DNA of 64,000 bases. Source: a virus. Position 1 is the stretch's first letter; each line of letters begins with the position of its first letter. A program made the position numbers and the translations under genes. The stretch covers positions 62,001 through 126,000 of IMG/VR virus record IMGVR_UViG_3300018080_008188, one strand, 5' to 3'. Below, piece after piece: positions 15,306-25,563 of this stretch. The notes under the pieces were generated by a model. It searched no databases and was not told the origin of the DNA. It was given only the letters and a program-made list of their open reading frames with translations.

Positions 15306-17543
15306 ATGGCTGACCCAAACGATGTGCAGCAAGCCACAATAGAGCGATGGCAAAGGCTCAACCACGAGCTTGAGCAGGCGATAAAAAACCTGGACAGGCT
15401 GAAAGGCACCACTGGCGCGTCGTCCGACGCTGTCAACCGCGCCGGACAGGAAGCTGACGCCGCCTCGGACCGTGTTAGGAAGTTTTACCAGTCGTTGAGC
15501 CACACGGAGCGCATGTTTCTGGATAGCACGGCAGCCGGGCGCAAAATGGAAAAGCAGACGCACGCACTCAATGAAAAGATATCTGACCTGCGAAAGTCGG
15601 CATCCGGAGCTGGCATAGGTCTGAAAAACCTGGCGGGGGGCGCGCTTGGAGCGGCAGCCTCAGCCGCAATCTTCGGAACTTCCGCAAAAAGTGCGTTCAA
15701 CCCCTTGGGCGACACCGCCAAGGTAATGGATCGAATGTCCGGCGCCATGCGAAAACTCGGGTTAAGCAAAAGCATGGTTGCGAGGGGTCTTGGAATGCTT
15801 GGGGCGGCACTGAAGAATGCCAACGATGTGTTTAGGCAATACCATACAACCTTGAGCGTTGCAACCGCCCTTGGGTCAAAGTTCGGAAAAAATGTGAACG
15901 CCCTTCAACCCATTACGGTGGGATTTTCCAGGTCCCTGGAAGACATGTCTGCCGCGTTCGGATTCAGCGTGCCAGAAATAAATAGAGCCGTGGACGCTGC
16001 CAGGAATGTTCCGGGCGTGTTCGAAGAGATGACAAATGCCAGCGAATCAAGCGCAGAAGCCGGAAAAGGCCTTATGGGCGCGATGCTGGCCTTGAAGGGT
16101 GCCGGCATGCCAGCAGCGGAAGCCGGCAGGCTTCTTGATCAGAGATACCAGCAATTCGGAGAAACGGGCATCAAGGTCGTGGAACAGTTAAGCGCCATGG
16201 TGAATGTTGCGGGGAAGATGGGCGTATCCACGGAACTGGCTAGGGAACAGATCACTAGGGCTAGCGCGCCGCTGGCCATATTTGGAAGAAAGTCTGCTGA
16301 TGCGGCGGCATCCTGGAAAACATTCATGTCGGCTCTCGGGAACCAGGTTCCGATACAGGAAGTCAGCAGGATGCTGAGCGACCTGACGGGAAGAATAGCC
16401 AGCATGTCCGTTGAGAATCGCGCTTTCCTTTCGATGGTTTCAGGAGCGGGAAGGGGCATGGGCGCTCTTGGCGGAGCGCTTCGCATGGAGCTTGAGCTTC
16501 GCAGGGAAGGGGGTCTCGAAAAAAGCATAGACATGCTGATGAAAACCATAACGCGTTTTGGCGGGGGACGCGTGGTGACCCTTGAGCAGGCCGCGAGGGA
16601 CCCCGGTCTTGCAATGCAGTTCGAAGTTCAGCGCAGGATGCTCGGACAGCTTGTCGGGGTACAGGGACAGAGCGCGGCAAGGATGCTGGAGGTGCTTCAG
16701 GGGGTACAGCAGGGCGGCGTATCTCAGCTGGAGGCATCCAAATCCATTCGCAATCTGACAATGCGCGGAAGCCGCCTACAGCAGGAAAGCGTGTCGAAAG
16801 GCGACAGGTGGCAGCAAGCGACGCTTCGCACAGCGGACCTCATGGACGAGCTTGTGAAAGTTGAAAGCCATAGTGGAAAAGCCATAGAGGACATGGCTAG
16901 AGACCTCAGGCGGGATGTGCGTGGGGGGGGCACTTTTCTTACCGGCAAAAACATCAGGCGCGCAGCAGCAGGAACCGGAGAAGCTATGTCGGCATTCGCC
17001 GGCGGGCTTCCGGATCTGGCAGACAAGGCTGTGGCACTGATGTCAGATGTTGCCCGCGCCGGCAGGCAAGAGCACCGGCGCGTTGTCGGAGAGCCTGTGC
17101 GCGCGGAGCGTCCGCCAAGGCGAGTTGAGCTTGTTCCGAGAGCCACGGTGGAAGCGCCGCGCCGTCGCGATGCCGGCGGCGGCAGAACTGAACTCGTGCC
17201 AATGCCTGGGGCTGCCGGCCTTTTCACTGGTCGCCGCGAACGAAGCGCGTTTCCCATGTTTCCGGAGCGCAGGCGGATAGATGACACAATGCGGCCGGTG
17301 GCCGCAGCTGATAGGGGAGACATTCTGGCTGGAGATGTCAGGGTGGTCGGGCGCACAGAGGAAGCAAGGCAGCGCCGCGAGTTCGCTGAAAACATGCGCG
17401 CTGCACAGCAGCGCCCCAGACCCGGAGGAGAGCCGGAGCCCATACAGATTGCGATAAACGCGACATGCGCACAATGCAAAAGCGAGCTGGAAAAGCAAAT
17501 CGTTGAAGTAAGAAACAATGCCCACGGAACAGGGCGAGGCTAG
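15306..17543 (+). CDS. Tape measure protein
   Basis: A 745-residue protein directly after the frameshifted chaperone. It is mostly helical: N-terminal coiled coil (residues 1-105), a Gly/Ala-rich hydrophobic stretch at about 108-125 (AGIGLKNLAGGALGAAASAA), a long helical body rich in methionine and alanine, and a C-terminal segment (about 570-745) rich in Arg and Pro. Tape measures set tail length and are expelled through the tube on infection. Taking about 1.5 angstrom per residue, a 745-residue tape would give a tail of roughly 110 nm; this is an estimate. AAGGAG lies inside the end of the previous gene. No lysozyme or peptidase motif was seen. The last residues (CAQCKSELEKQ) hold a CxxC pair. 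Confidence 0.8.
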   Translation: MADPNDVQQATIERWQRLNHELEQAIKNLDRLKGTTGASSDAVNRAGQEADAASDRVRKFYQSLSHTERMFLDSTAAGRKMEKQTHALNEKISDLRKSASGAGIGLKNLAGGALGAAASAAIFGTSAKSAFNPLGDTAKVMDRMSGAMRKLGLSKSMVARGLGMLGAALKNANDVFRQYHTTLSVATALGSKFGKNVNALQPITVGFSRSLEDMSAAFGFSVPEINRAVDAARNVPGVFEEMTNASESSAEAGKGLMGAMLALKGAGMPAAEAGRLLDQRYQQFGETGIKVVEQLSAMVNVAGKMGVSTELAREQITRASAPLAIFGRKSADAAASWKTFMSALGNQVPIQEVSRMLSDLTGRIASMSVENRAFLSMVSGAGRGMGALGGALRMELELRREGGLEKSIDMLMKTITRFGGGRVVTLEQAARDPGLAMQFEVQRRMLGQLVGVQGQSAARMLEVLQGVQQGGVSQLEASKSIRNLTMRGSRLQQESVSKGDRWQQATLRTADLMDELVKVESHSGKAIEDMARDLRRDVRGGGTFLTGKNIRRAAAGTGEAMSAFAGGLPDLADKAVALMSDVARAGRQEHRRVVGEPVRAERPPRRVELVPRATVEAPRRRDAGGGRTELVPMPGAAGLFTGRRERSAFPMFPERRRIDDTMRPVAAADRGDILAGDVRVVGRTEEARQRREFAENMRAAQQRPRPGGEPEPIQIAINATCAQCKSELEKQIVEVRNNAHGTGRG

Positions 17544-17555
17544 GAGGAACTTGGC

Positions 17556-18413
17556 ATGGTCGATATCCCAGTCGACGGCAGCGTTGTTGCCGATCCGGCA
17601 TTTGATGCGCTGAACGATCCCAACCGCCAGTTTAGCATAGTCAGGGAGACGGATCTCGAAAAGCACCCGCTGGTACAGGAGAATCCGGACATGCCCGACG
17701 GCAGGCGCAGGCGCAACCTCATGCGCTGGAGGGTTCCCGGCAAGGGTTTTGTGGACATGTTCATCAACCCCCAGCAGCTGCAGATCCAGGAGCGCAAAGT
17801 CATCAAGCGCACAAGAACAAAAGGCGGCTATGTCGTACAGTACTGGGGCGAGGAGCTTCCTGTCCTGAACATCAGCGGCACCACGGCGTCGGCCGGAGTG
17901 GAGGGAATCAACATCCTGCGCGGAGTGTACAGGGCGGAACAGAACGCGTTTGAGCGCATTGCGCAGAGCCTTGCGGACAGGCTAGGAACATTCACTGCCG
18001 GAGCCGCCATCAGCAGCATCAGCAGCATGATTGCCGAAGGGGTAAGCGAACGCAACCTGGCGTCGAGCATATCGGGTCTCACGAGCGCCGCTGTCACCAG
18101 CTTTCTGGGAGCCGGGCAGTCGGCACCCCTGCATCCAACATTGGCGTCTCTAGCGGTGTCCGCCGAGCTTTTCTACCAGGGGTGGGTATACCGCGGATAT
18201 TTCGAAAGCTTTTCAGTCACTGAAGGCGTAAACATAGGTCCCGGTTTGTTTGAGTATGCAATGGCATTCGTGGCAACCGACATGCGCGGATACCGAAGCA
18301 ATTTCATGCCGTGGCACAGGCATCCTGCCGACCGGGACGAAACGGGCAAGTTCTCCAACTACCGCGCTTCCGATTCCGGAGCGGTGCCGCCCAGCTTCAG
18401 GGAAGAAGTATGA
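17556..18413 (+). CDS. Baseplate hub-associated protein (tube initiator / hub-cap-like)
   Basis: A 285-residue protein after the tape measure. The segment at about 70-110 (FVDMFINPQQLQIQERKVIK then GGYVVQYWGEELPVLNISGT) resembles baseplate proteins of the type INPxxWxIxxxKxIxxxxTKGGxVxxxWG found between tape measure and hub in many contractile phages. A central Ala/Ser/Ile-rich helical region (about 140-190) may be buried in the complex. Such proteins sit at the base of the tube and start its polymerisation or cap the hub. A GGAGG site precedes the ATG, and the last bases overlap the start of the hub gene (ATGA). Assignment rests on the motif and the order. Confidence 0.65.
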   Translation: MVDIPVDGSVVADPAFDALNDPNRQFSIVRETDLEKHPLVQENPDMPDGRRRRNLMRWRVPGKGFVDMFINPQQLQIQERKVIKRTRTKGGYVVQYWGEELPVLNISGTTASAGVEGINILRGVYRAEQNAFERIAQSLADRLGTFTAGAAISSISSMIAEGVSERNLASSISGLTSAAVTSFLGAGQSAPLHPTLASLAVSAELFYQGWVYRGYFESFSVTEGVNIGPGLFEYAMAFVATDMRGYRSNFMPWHRHPADRDETGKFSNYRASDSGAVPPSFREEV

Positions 18414-21400
18414 CCATTCTTCTGTCGACCCAGTCAGATCTGACGGACAGCCGCGGTCTTGGCGGCATCCTGTTTGAAACGGCAAGGGACATAGGCATAG
18501 ACGGATTTCCGGGACCTGGGACGGTTTCAAAAGCCCGCGGCAATATCGAATCGTTCCGCAAGGACGCGGCTGAGATCTTGTCGAACGCCATAGGCGGGAG
18601 CTTGCGCGAAGCCGGAGAGCCCAGCTTCGTTCATAGCGGGAAAAAGACGGTCGTTGGAACGAATGTTCCGGCCGGAGAGGGATACATCCCGCCGCTGGAA
18701 AGCGCGTCAAACCGTACCGTCTATAGCCAGCAGCCGGTGGCAAGCGTGCTGATCAAAAAGCGCGCTTTCTCGTCCCTGAATCACCTGTACGATCCGGTGC
18801 TGATGGACGATTCGGAAAAATGGTTGTTCCGTGCTACGAAGCGCTTGTTCATGAACAAGTGCGCTCAGATGCGCGATTACGAAATGCTCACCAAAATCAA
18901 GAAGCTCGCTGATCTGGGGTCGGAGGCAAGAACCGCACTGCTGTCTTTCATTACGAACTTCGGGGCGCAAATCAAGGAGATAGACTCCCAGTTCTACGGG
19001 GGAGGGACTGCCGGGGCTTCGGATGTGGAAAGGGTTTCAGGCAGATCGTATGACTCCGGATCCAACTGGTTTACTTCCGCCATGAGACTGGAAAGGCTGG
19101 CGAGGGCGAAGGAGCCCGTGGATTTTACCACATGGTTCTTCGAGCCGGACCTTCCGGTCGTCCCGGAACTCGGTCTTGGAAGCGGAGTGTTCGAAACCGC
19201 GCTTGTCACCAGCGCAAGCACAAGCCTGTCCCTTGACGGCTCCGGAACATGCTCCCTCTCTCTGCAGAATCCATACAACATCATGATGATCACGGAAAGC
19301 GACATCGAAGATGCGCTTCGTCAGTCTGCGCTGTCCCCGCTGACCGCCGGCATCGGCAGTGCAGCTTCCCGTGCGCTGTCGTCGGCACAGAGGTCAGACG
19401 GATTTCTGCAGGAAAGTCGCCGCAAGCGCGGCACGAGCGCCATCACTTTCACGGTGAACATCGGAGGCGGAAGCGGCGTGAAGGCCGTGATCGACGCCAT
19501 CGGGTATGAGATATTCTCGCAGGACGGAGAGGACAACTTCGACACCATACCGGACGGACACGACATGACGGACAACGAGCAGGCATGGTTCAAAGACGTG
19601 TACAGAAATCTAGGAGTGTACTCGTCGTCCGTGGCGAACAACATCATAAAGGGCAATCCGGCTTCTTCCAGGAAAGGCAAATACAAGGAGGAGATGAAAT
19701 ATGCAAGGCGGATGCTGAGGCGGTTCTATCTGGGCAGATATGTCATACAGCCGATGGACCAGATCAGCGTCTTCATCGACGGCGGAACAAGAAGACCTGG
19801 GGAGGGAAACTCCATCGGCGACGACGAGTCCAGCGAAAAGGCAGATTGGCGGTTCTACACCGAACTCGGCGGCGGGGCCCTGGCGGATGTTTTCGGGCTC
19901 AAAGAAGGGCACCATGTCGACGACAGGCTTCTCCTGGAAGCGTATAAGCGCAGTGGGCAGCATTTGAAGTTTCATGACTTCAAGAGGCTGGCCGTTTCCG
20001 GGGGAGGCATGCATGTGTTTGGCGGTCTGGTCATGAGCGCAGACGGATCGTTCAACGCCGAAAGCGGAACGCATACGCTCAGCATCAGCGCCGGGTCGAA
20101 CATGGAATGGCTCAAGATTTCCACCTACAATAAGAAGCCATCGCTGAAGCAGACAGACGGGATCGTTTACGATCCCCTTACGCCGTTCACATTCAAAACC
20201 GATCCGGCTTCCGGCCTGCCCATAGGACGCCCGGAGCTTACGGATGTGAACAAGGAGATCCTTGCGAAAGCCACCAGCGTGGTAACCGGCGGAGCAAATG
20301 CCGGAAAGCTCATAGCGTCCAGCAGGGCACCGGAGGAGTTCAAGGACGTTGTTGATATAGGAGGGGCGCTGGTTCCGCTCTACGACATGCCACCAGGCTT
20401 GAAATACAAATGGAAGGAAGGCATTGTCACCACCACATACGACATGTCGACCGTGGACCCCCTGGACAAGAGCAAAACAAACGAGCGGCAGCTGCGCAGG
20501 GACATTGGGCAGTTCGCTTCAAACATGCCGTTTCAGAATATGGATGTTGCCAACATCATATCGTCTCTCGTCACCGGATTTCCGTACAATCCGGCTACAT
20601 TCCTGACGAGCGCATTCAATACCGGTACATTTTCGACGGACACCACATTCAACAGCGGTCTCGACTATTTCCACAGCACCTTGGACTACCAGAAGTCGCT
20701 CAACCTTACGCACGGAAACTGGGCACCTTTCAAAATGCTGTCCACCAACCCAGGCCAGCTTGCGCGCGCATACGAGCTGCAGCTCAGGCTTACCAAGCAG
20801 TCGTCCGAGATACAGACCTTACAGACGCAGCTGGCGGAAGTCGGCGACAGCATTCTCAACAGCGATGCTTCCAGGACATCTCCAATCGGGGACAAGAATC
20901 CCGCCAGGGGAGACCTGTTGCGCAGCCAGAAAGCCCTGAATGAGAAAAAGGCCAGCCTTGAAAGCAAACTCAGAACGGCTCTCCAGAAGTTCGACGAAGA
21001 CTTTACAACGGCAAAGCAGAAGCATGATGTGCTCGGAGTCAGCATGGCAGGGAACGATGTCACATTCGATCTCCGCGGTGCCAAAGATTCCGAGGACTAT
21101 GCCTTCTTGGGAGACGAACTGATATTCTTGTCGCAGCGCCGGCGCGAAAATGTCATGTTCAACAGGGACAAGAATTATCTAATAGTTTCCGACGAGTACG
21201 ACAAGGACTTTGACATACAGGCTTTCAACCTGCAGCTTTCCGGCGCGAGCTTCAACATGTGGAGAAGCAACTGGAGACCGGTGTACGAACTGTGCAGGCA
21301 GGCTGCGGAAATCATAGACTTCGAATTCTTCATAAACACCCAGGGCCATCTTGAGCTGAGACCCCCGCAGTACAACAGGACGCCGGTTTCCGTGTTCACC

Positions 21401-23275
21401 GCCATGATGACATTTGCCAGAACAACCGGAATCAAGCTGTTTCCAGACTTTCTGGAGAAGCTGGTCCTAAGCAGGACGGAAAGCCTTTTGAGAGACATAA
21501 AGGTTCTCGAATACAAGATGCAAAGGGAGATGGCGATACTAAACGATCCTGAAAATGCTACTGCGGAAAAGCTCGGAATCAAGTGGTTTGTCAAAGACGG
21601 TGAAGATTTGCCAAAAGCAATGGCGGAGCAGGAGCCTCTGGAAGAAAAACAGAGATCAAGAATCCTTGAAACGGTAAGAAAGCTCGGGGCAGAAGCCCAG
21701 ACGATAGCAAGCCAACAGTTTGGTCTATTTTCATCCCGTTCTCAGGTGAACCTGATGCGAAGCCTAAAGGACAGTCCGTTTACTATAGCTTCGGAGGAAA
21801 TGTACAACCAGGCTGTCGAGAGCCTGGTCGTGCTCACCGGCAATCCGCGCAGAATATATGGGGAGTTCGAAGATGTAAAGGTGGGTGCCGCGAAGAACGG
21901 CAAGAGCACCCCGTCGAGCGACAGAGCGGCGGCCATTGGCCGCCTTAGCTCCTTTGTAAGCCGCAGGGCCAGGCTTCTGCGGAAGCTCGACAGCCATCTT
22001 GGGCAAGCCGAGGAAATCCTAGAGGTGAACGAGGGCGGGGGAACATCCCTAATAACCGGCGGCAGATGGGGTAGGCACATGCATGGGAACGCCGGCAGGA
22101 AAAACGACTTGTTCGACAAACTGGTTGTGGATGATGCCGCCAACATACTCGGGCACATGTCCGGTCGCCGATTCGTTATAGAAGACGATGTGATAAAGGA
22201 ATCGAGCTTCAAGGAGAGCCAACCGGGCTTTACGCATGTGTCCGTGCAGGGGACGGAGCCGCTCATAGGCGAGAGACTTGGCGGCGCCAGCGCAGGAGTG
22301 CCTATTTTCCTGGCAATAGGCGTGGATTTCGACATGTGGAGGCAGTACGGGTTTCGGTCGGAAAAACCCTTCGAAAAGCCGTTCCTATGGAACGCAGAGC
22401 AGCAGTGCGCTCCGTACGCAAAAATGCTTCTGTCCCGGCAGCGCAGAAACATAGTCACCGGAAACATCAAGGTGATAGGAAACGAATTCTACCAGCTGGG
22501 AGATGTGGTGTATGTAGCGGACAGGCAGCTTCTGTACTATGTTAATAGAATTTCGCACAACTTCGTGTACGAGGGCGATTTCTCGACTTCTCTTGAGCTG
22601 AACTACGGCCATCCTCCAGGAGAGTACATTCCGACGCCGACTGACATAATGGGCAAAAGCCTGTCAAACAAATACGACAAGCAGGCATCCTACCGTACCA
22701 GGCGCTTCGGTCCCGGCATGGGACCGTCTCAGGACATGGTGCTCGGAGCGGTGCTGTTTTCCGAAAGCGGTAGCGATTCGACCAAGCTGGACCTTTTGCG
22801 AAGCGGTTCCGGGCACGGAAGGCGCAACTACGATGTTCTTGTCCGGGCGCTTGCCACAATGCGCAGCGAAGCCGTTTCGGACGACAAGAGCCGCAATCCG
22901 CGTCTTCTGATACTTTCGTTCGGCGACAATTCAGACAAGTCGTCGCAGGAATCGAGGATGAAAAAAGTAAGCGACTGGTTTTTGAATCCAGAATCTGGAG
23001 CGCAGGCAAGCGACATGTCTGTTCCTTCATCTGCCATGTCGGCTGGAGGAAAGTTCGGCGGTATCAAACAGCTGGATCCAGCCAAGGTGGAAATCAGAAC
23101 CAAATTCGTGCCTCAGCTGCTGCCGGTAGGCCAGCTTTCGTCAACCGATCTCAACCTCCTCAGAGAGGGGTCGACAGCCAGTCCGGACGCGCACGCGCTT
23201 GATCCGACGCTGAAAAACGTAATCGAGATAAGGCTAAGAAGACCGCCGCCCGGCGGATGGACGGAGCAGGACTAG
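18410..23275 (+). CDS. Large baseplate hub protein
   Basis: A 1621-residue protein. The frame is open upstream, but the ATG overlapping the previous stop (ATGA), opening MTILLSTQSDLTDSRG, is preferred. Two segments are typical of hub proteins: about 921-995 (FDIQAFNLQLSGASFNMWRS and then AAEIIDFEFFINTQGHLELR) and about 1346-1410, where GNIKVIGNEFYQLGDVVYVA is followed by a strand ending in NYGHPPGEYIPTP. The latter closely resembles hub domains in large Gram-positive phages as I remember them. The first 900 residues hold several unknown domains, including a coiled coil near 790-870. A role as a T4 gp27-like hub with attached extra domains is inferred. The following spike gene starts three bases later. 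Confidence 0.7.
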   Translation: MTILLSTQSDLTDSRGLGGILFETARDIGIDGFPGPGTVSKARGNIESFRKDAAEILSNAIGGSLREAGEPSFVHSGKKTVVGTNVPAGEGYIPPLESASNRTVYSQQPVASVLIKKRAFSSLNHLYDPVLMDDSEKWLFRATKRLFMNKCAQMRDYEMLTKIKKLADLGSEARTALLSFITNFGAQIKEIDSQFYGGGTAGASDVERVSGRSYDSGSNWFTSAMRLERLARAKEPVDFTTWFFEPDLPVVPELGLGSGVFETALVTSASTSLSLDGSGTCSLSLQNPYNIMMITESDIEDALRQSALSPLTAGIGSAASRALSSAQRSDGFLQESRRKRGTSAITFTVNIGGGSGVKAVIDAIGYEIFSQDGEDNFDTIPDGHDMTDNEQAWFKDVYRNLGVYSSSVANNIIKGNPASSRKGKYKEEMKYARRMLRRFYLGRYVIQPMDQISVFIDGGTRRPGEGNSIGDDESSEKADWRFYTELGGGALADVFGLKEGHHVDDRLLLEAYKRSGQHLKFHDFKRLAVSGGGMHVFGGLVMSADGSFNAESGTHTLSISAGSNMEWLKISTYNKKPSLKQTDGIVYDPLTPFTFKTDPASGLPIGRPELTDVNKEILAKATSVVTGGANAGKLIASSRAPEEFKDVVDIGGALVPLYDMPPGLKYKWKEGIVTTTYDMSTVDPLDKSKTNERQLRRDIGQFASNMPFQNMDVANIISSLVTGFPYNPATFLTSAFNTGTFSTDTTFNSGLDYFHSTLDYQKSLNLTHGNWAPFKMLSTNPGQLARAYELQLRLTKQSSEIQTLQTQLAEVGDSILNSDASRTSPIGDKNPARGDLLRSQKALNEKKASLESKLRTALQKFDEDFTTAKQKHDVLGVSMAGNDVTFDLRGAKDSEDYAFLGDELIFLSQRRRENVMFNRDKNYLIVSDEYDKDFDIQAFNLQLSGASFNMWRSNWRPVYELCRQAAEIIDFEFFINTQGHLELRPPQYNRTPVSVFTAMMTFARTTGIKLFPDFLEKLVLSRTESLLRDIKVLEYKMQREMAILNDPENATAEKLGIKWFVKDGEDLPKAMAEQEPLEEKQRSRILETVRKLGAEAQTIASQQFGLFSSRSQVNLMRSLKDSPFTIASEEMYNQAVESLVVLTGNPRRIYGEFEDVKVGAAKNGKSTPSSDRAAAIGRLSSFVSRRARLLRKLDSHLGQAEEILEVNEGGGTSLITGGRWGRHMHGNAGRKNDLFDKLVVDDAANILGHMSGRRFVIEDDVIKESSFKESQPGFTHVSVQGTEPLIGERLGGASAGVPIFLAIGVDFDMWRQYGFRSEKPFEKPFLWNAEQQCAPYAKMLLSRQRRNIVTGNIKVIGNEFYQLGDVVYVADRQLLYYVNRISHNFVYEGDFSTSLELNYGHPPGEYIPTPTDIMGKSLSNKYDKQASYRTRRFGPGMGPSQDMVLGAVLFSESGSDSTKLDLLRSGSGHGRRNYDVLVRALATMRSEAVSDDKSRNPRLLILSFGDNSDKSSQESRMKKVSDWFLNPESGAQASDMSVPSSAMSAGGKFGGIKQLDPAKVEIRTKFVPQLLPVGQLSSTDLNLLREGSTASPDAHALDPTLKNVIEIRLRRPPPGGWTEQD

Positions 23276-23278
23276 AAC

Positions 23279-25555
23279 ATGACCTACGTATCCAACCATA
23301 TCAGGTTTGCCGTCGTAAAAAGCGTAGACTACGATCGCGGCTTGATGCGAACTACATGGCTGGATAGCAACGGGGAGGACGGTCCGGATGTTCCAATTCC
23401 GCACCCGGCCCAAGGGCGCGGGGAGGGAATATTCTCCGGCATAAGGCCGGGAATGCAAATAGCCCTAGACCTTGGCTCGTACGAAAGGTATGTGCCGACC
23501 TCCATCGTGCCCATGCGCGCCTTTACCACCTCGGACATAAGCTATGCCTCAGAAACGCGCGTCGAGGATGTGACGCCTCCGCATGTTGAAGAGGGGGAAA
23601 TCTGCATACAGGGACCGGCCGGCGGCCGGCTGTATTTCAACAGGTTGGCTGATGTCACTTTGGTAAACAGGCATTACGAGGGGCTTGTTTTGGGCGGCGA
23701 TGAGGACAAGGAGCACAGGTGCTCGATACAGTTCGGAGCTCCTGTCGGCTACTGCGTGTCGCAGGCTGGGCTGAAAGCCGAGGGAATCGTCAGAAGGGAC
23801 CTGCGCGACGACGAATCCGATTTTGACACGGCGATAGCGGACCCGATGACGGACATCGACTTCGAGCAGATTCTGGAAGAGGTCGGCAGGGACCCGTCAA
23901 AGGCCATAGCCATGTACACGCGCCATTCCGGGGCGGACAACGAGTCGAACGCCATGTCGACCGACCAGTTCAAAAACCCGCCGTTTGTGGAAAGGCGCAC
24001 GGTCATGAACGAGTTCGGAGCGGACTGGCGCATCGGCACGCAAGACGAGGAAGAGGCGCTGCTGCGGGGCGAGAAGAACATGATTGCCGTGCGGATCGCC
24101 GACGACAGGCGCGAGCGCAGAACGAACATTCTCAGCCTTTCATATGCTTTTCCGAACGAACTGATGGAGTCAGTAGACGGAACGCTAGTGGATTTGTTCG
24201 GAAACCTGCTGGACGCAAACAGGCATGCGCTGCCGCTGCCGAACGACAAGAACGAAAAGCAGTGGTTTGAAGCGGCAATTGAGAACGCCCAGCACACAAT
24301 AGCCATACACCGCGAAATAAACAGCAGGAAAGGATGGGGGTACAGATCAGACGGCCTCAGCCCGTTCAAGCACGAGGTGAACCCGCAGGTGCCGGGCGAT
24401 TCGTCGAACAATGCGCGCGATCGAAGCAGATGGTTTTTAGATGTGGACAAAGAGGGCTTTACGAAGGTCAACATACCGGCCACATCAGAAACGGGAGTTG
24501 TTCCGGTCCTTGCCAGGTACGAAAATTCAAGCACCGTGGTTGTCGACGAGGGCGGAGAGGCCGGAAAAAGTGGAAGGCCGAAAGACGACATTCGCGCCCT
24601 GTTCAGACCTTCGCCTGAGAAAATGGACAGGAGGGATATTTTCCTTGACCAGTTCGGTCCCGGGGGAATTACTGTTTCCGGACAGTCTCCGGGAGGCTCA
24701 AGCAGCCCCGTTCCCAGCAATAGGCTGGCCGGGGAGAAAACCAGCTGGATTGAAAGCAAAGACGGGAGCGCAAGCTCCAGACAAACGCTTCCGGGCATCG
24801 TCCAAGCCGGAACGGCCTTTCATGACATCACCCGGACCGCCGTCGCGCTGCTGAACGGCAGCATCAACAAGTCCTCAGACCAGGCGCTCGGTCCAGCCGC
24901 GATATTGGCAGACCCGCCCGCCGTGTTTCAGACCGTAAATCGAGCGGTTCCTGACAGGAACATTTCTGTCTTGCTGGACAAGTTTGGAAGACCTGTCAAC
25001 GCACCATATGCGGGAGGAAGAAGCCTGCAGGCAAATCTTGACGGTAGCCTGGAAATGTCCGTCGGAGCCAATACGGTCGACCGGCTGTCGCTGACAATGA
25101 ACACTGCCGGAGGAGTGGCTGCCAGGATTGGCAGGGACAGGATGGGGCGCAGCATGGTAATGCAGGCAGACGGAACCATAGCGCTTGAAGTGGGCGGGTT
25201 CGATTTCGTTGGTAGCTCATCTGGCGATACGGTCGACACTAGGTTTTCGGGAGGAGGAGTGCTGCGCAAGGACAGGCTTCCGAAAGATCAGACGGTCTTC
25301 AGGTCCGGCAAGGTGGTTATCCGGGTTCGCCGAAAAAGCCTGACGCAAGACGGTCCGGACGAAAGCGCGGACGACCAGGTAATTATAATCGACGAAAACG
25401 GCATGAGTATAGAGGTGGCGGGGCGCATGAACTTCGTATCCAAGGGCGATATGACATTCAAGACCGGATCGCGCTTCATGGTTGACGCCGAAGCGATACA
25501 GCTTTACAACGGCAACGCTGCCAGGTTTGTGATAAAGAACAACAAGAAGATCTAG
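23279..25555 (+). CDS. Baseplate central spike protein with OB-fold (gp5/gpV-like)
   Basis: A 758-residue protein directly after the hub. Residues 1-80 look like the OB-fold found at the start of spike proteins (FAVVKSVDYDRGLMRTTWLD, then GIRPGMQIALDLGSYERYVP). A long middle region (about 150-560) is polar with few recognisable motifs. From about 560 the sequence turns into short beta repeats (NLDGSLEMSVGANTVDRLSL, DGTIALEVGGFDF, IDENGMSIEVAGRMNFVSKG), a triple-stranded beta-helix pattern of the kind that pierces the outer envelope. No lysozyme domain was seen in the middle region, in contrast to T4 gp5. The ATG follows GGAGCAGG. Confidence 0.7.
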   Translation: MTYVSNHIRFAVVKSVDYDRGLMRTTWLDSNGEDGPDVPIPHPAQGRGEGIFSGIRPGMQIALDLGSYERYVPTSIVPMRAFTTSDISYASETRVEDVTPPHVEEGEICIQGPAGGRLYFNRLADVTLVNRHYEGLVLGGDEDKEHRCSIQFGAPVGYCVSQAGLKAEGIVRRDLRDDESDFDTAIADPMTDIDFEQILEEVGRDPSKAIAMYTRHSGADNESNAMSTDQFKNPPFVERRTVMNEFGADWRIGTQDEEEALLRGEKNMIAVRIADDRRERRTNILSLSYAFPNELMESVDGTLVDLFGNLLDANRHALPLPNDKNEKQWFEAAIENAQHTIAIHREINSRKGWGYRSDGLSPFKHEVNPQVPGDSSNNARDRSRWFLDVDKEGFTKVNIPATSETGVVPVLARYENSSTVVVDEGGEAGKSGRPKDDIRALFRPSPEKMDRRDIFLDQFGPGGITVSGQSPGGSSSPVPSNRLAGEKTSWIESKDGSASSRQTLPGIVQAGTAFHDITRTAVALLNGSINKSSDQALGPAAILADPPAVFQTVNRAVPDRNISVLLDKFGRPVNAPYAGGRSLQANLDGSLEMSVGANTVDRLSLTMNTAGGVAARIGRDRMGRSMVMQADGTIALEVGGFDFVGSSSGDTVDTRFSGGGVLRKDRLPKDQTVFRSGKVVIRVRRKSLTQDGPDESADDQVIIIDENGMSIEVAGRMNFVSKGDMTFKTGSRFMVDAEAIQLYNGNAARFVIKNNKKI

Positions 25556-25563
25556 GAGAAGGG

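Noticed and set aside
23749-24798. Long minus-strand open frame opposite the spike gene (about 349 codons)
   Set aside because: It is the mirror of a strongly supported + strand gene, is serine-rich low-complexity, and has no start signal.
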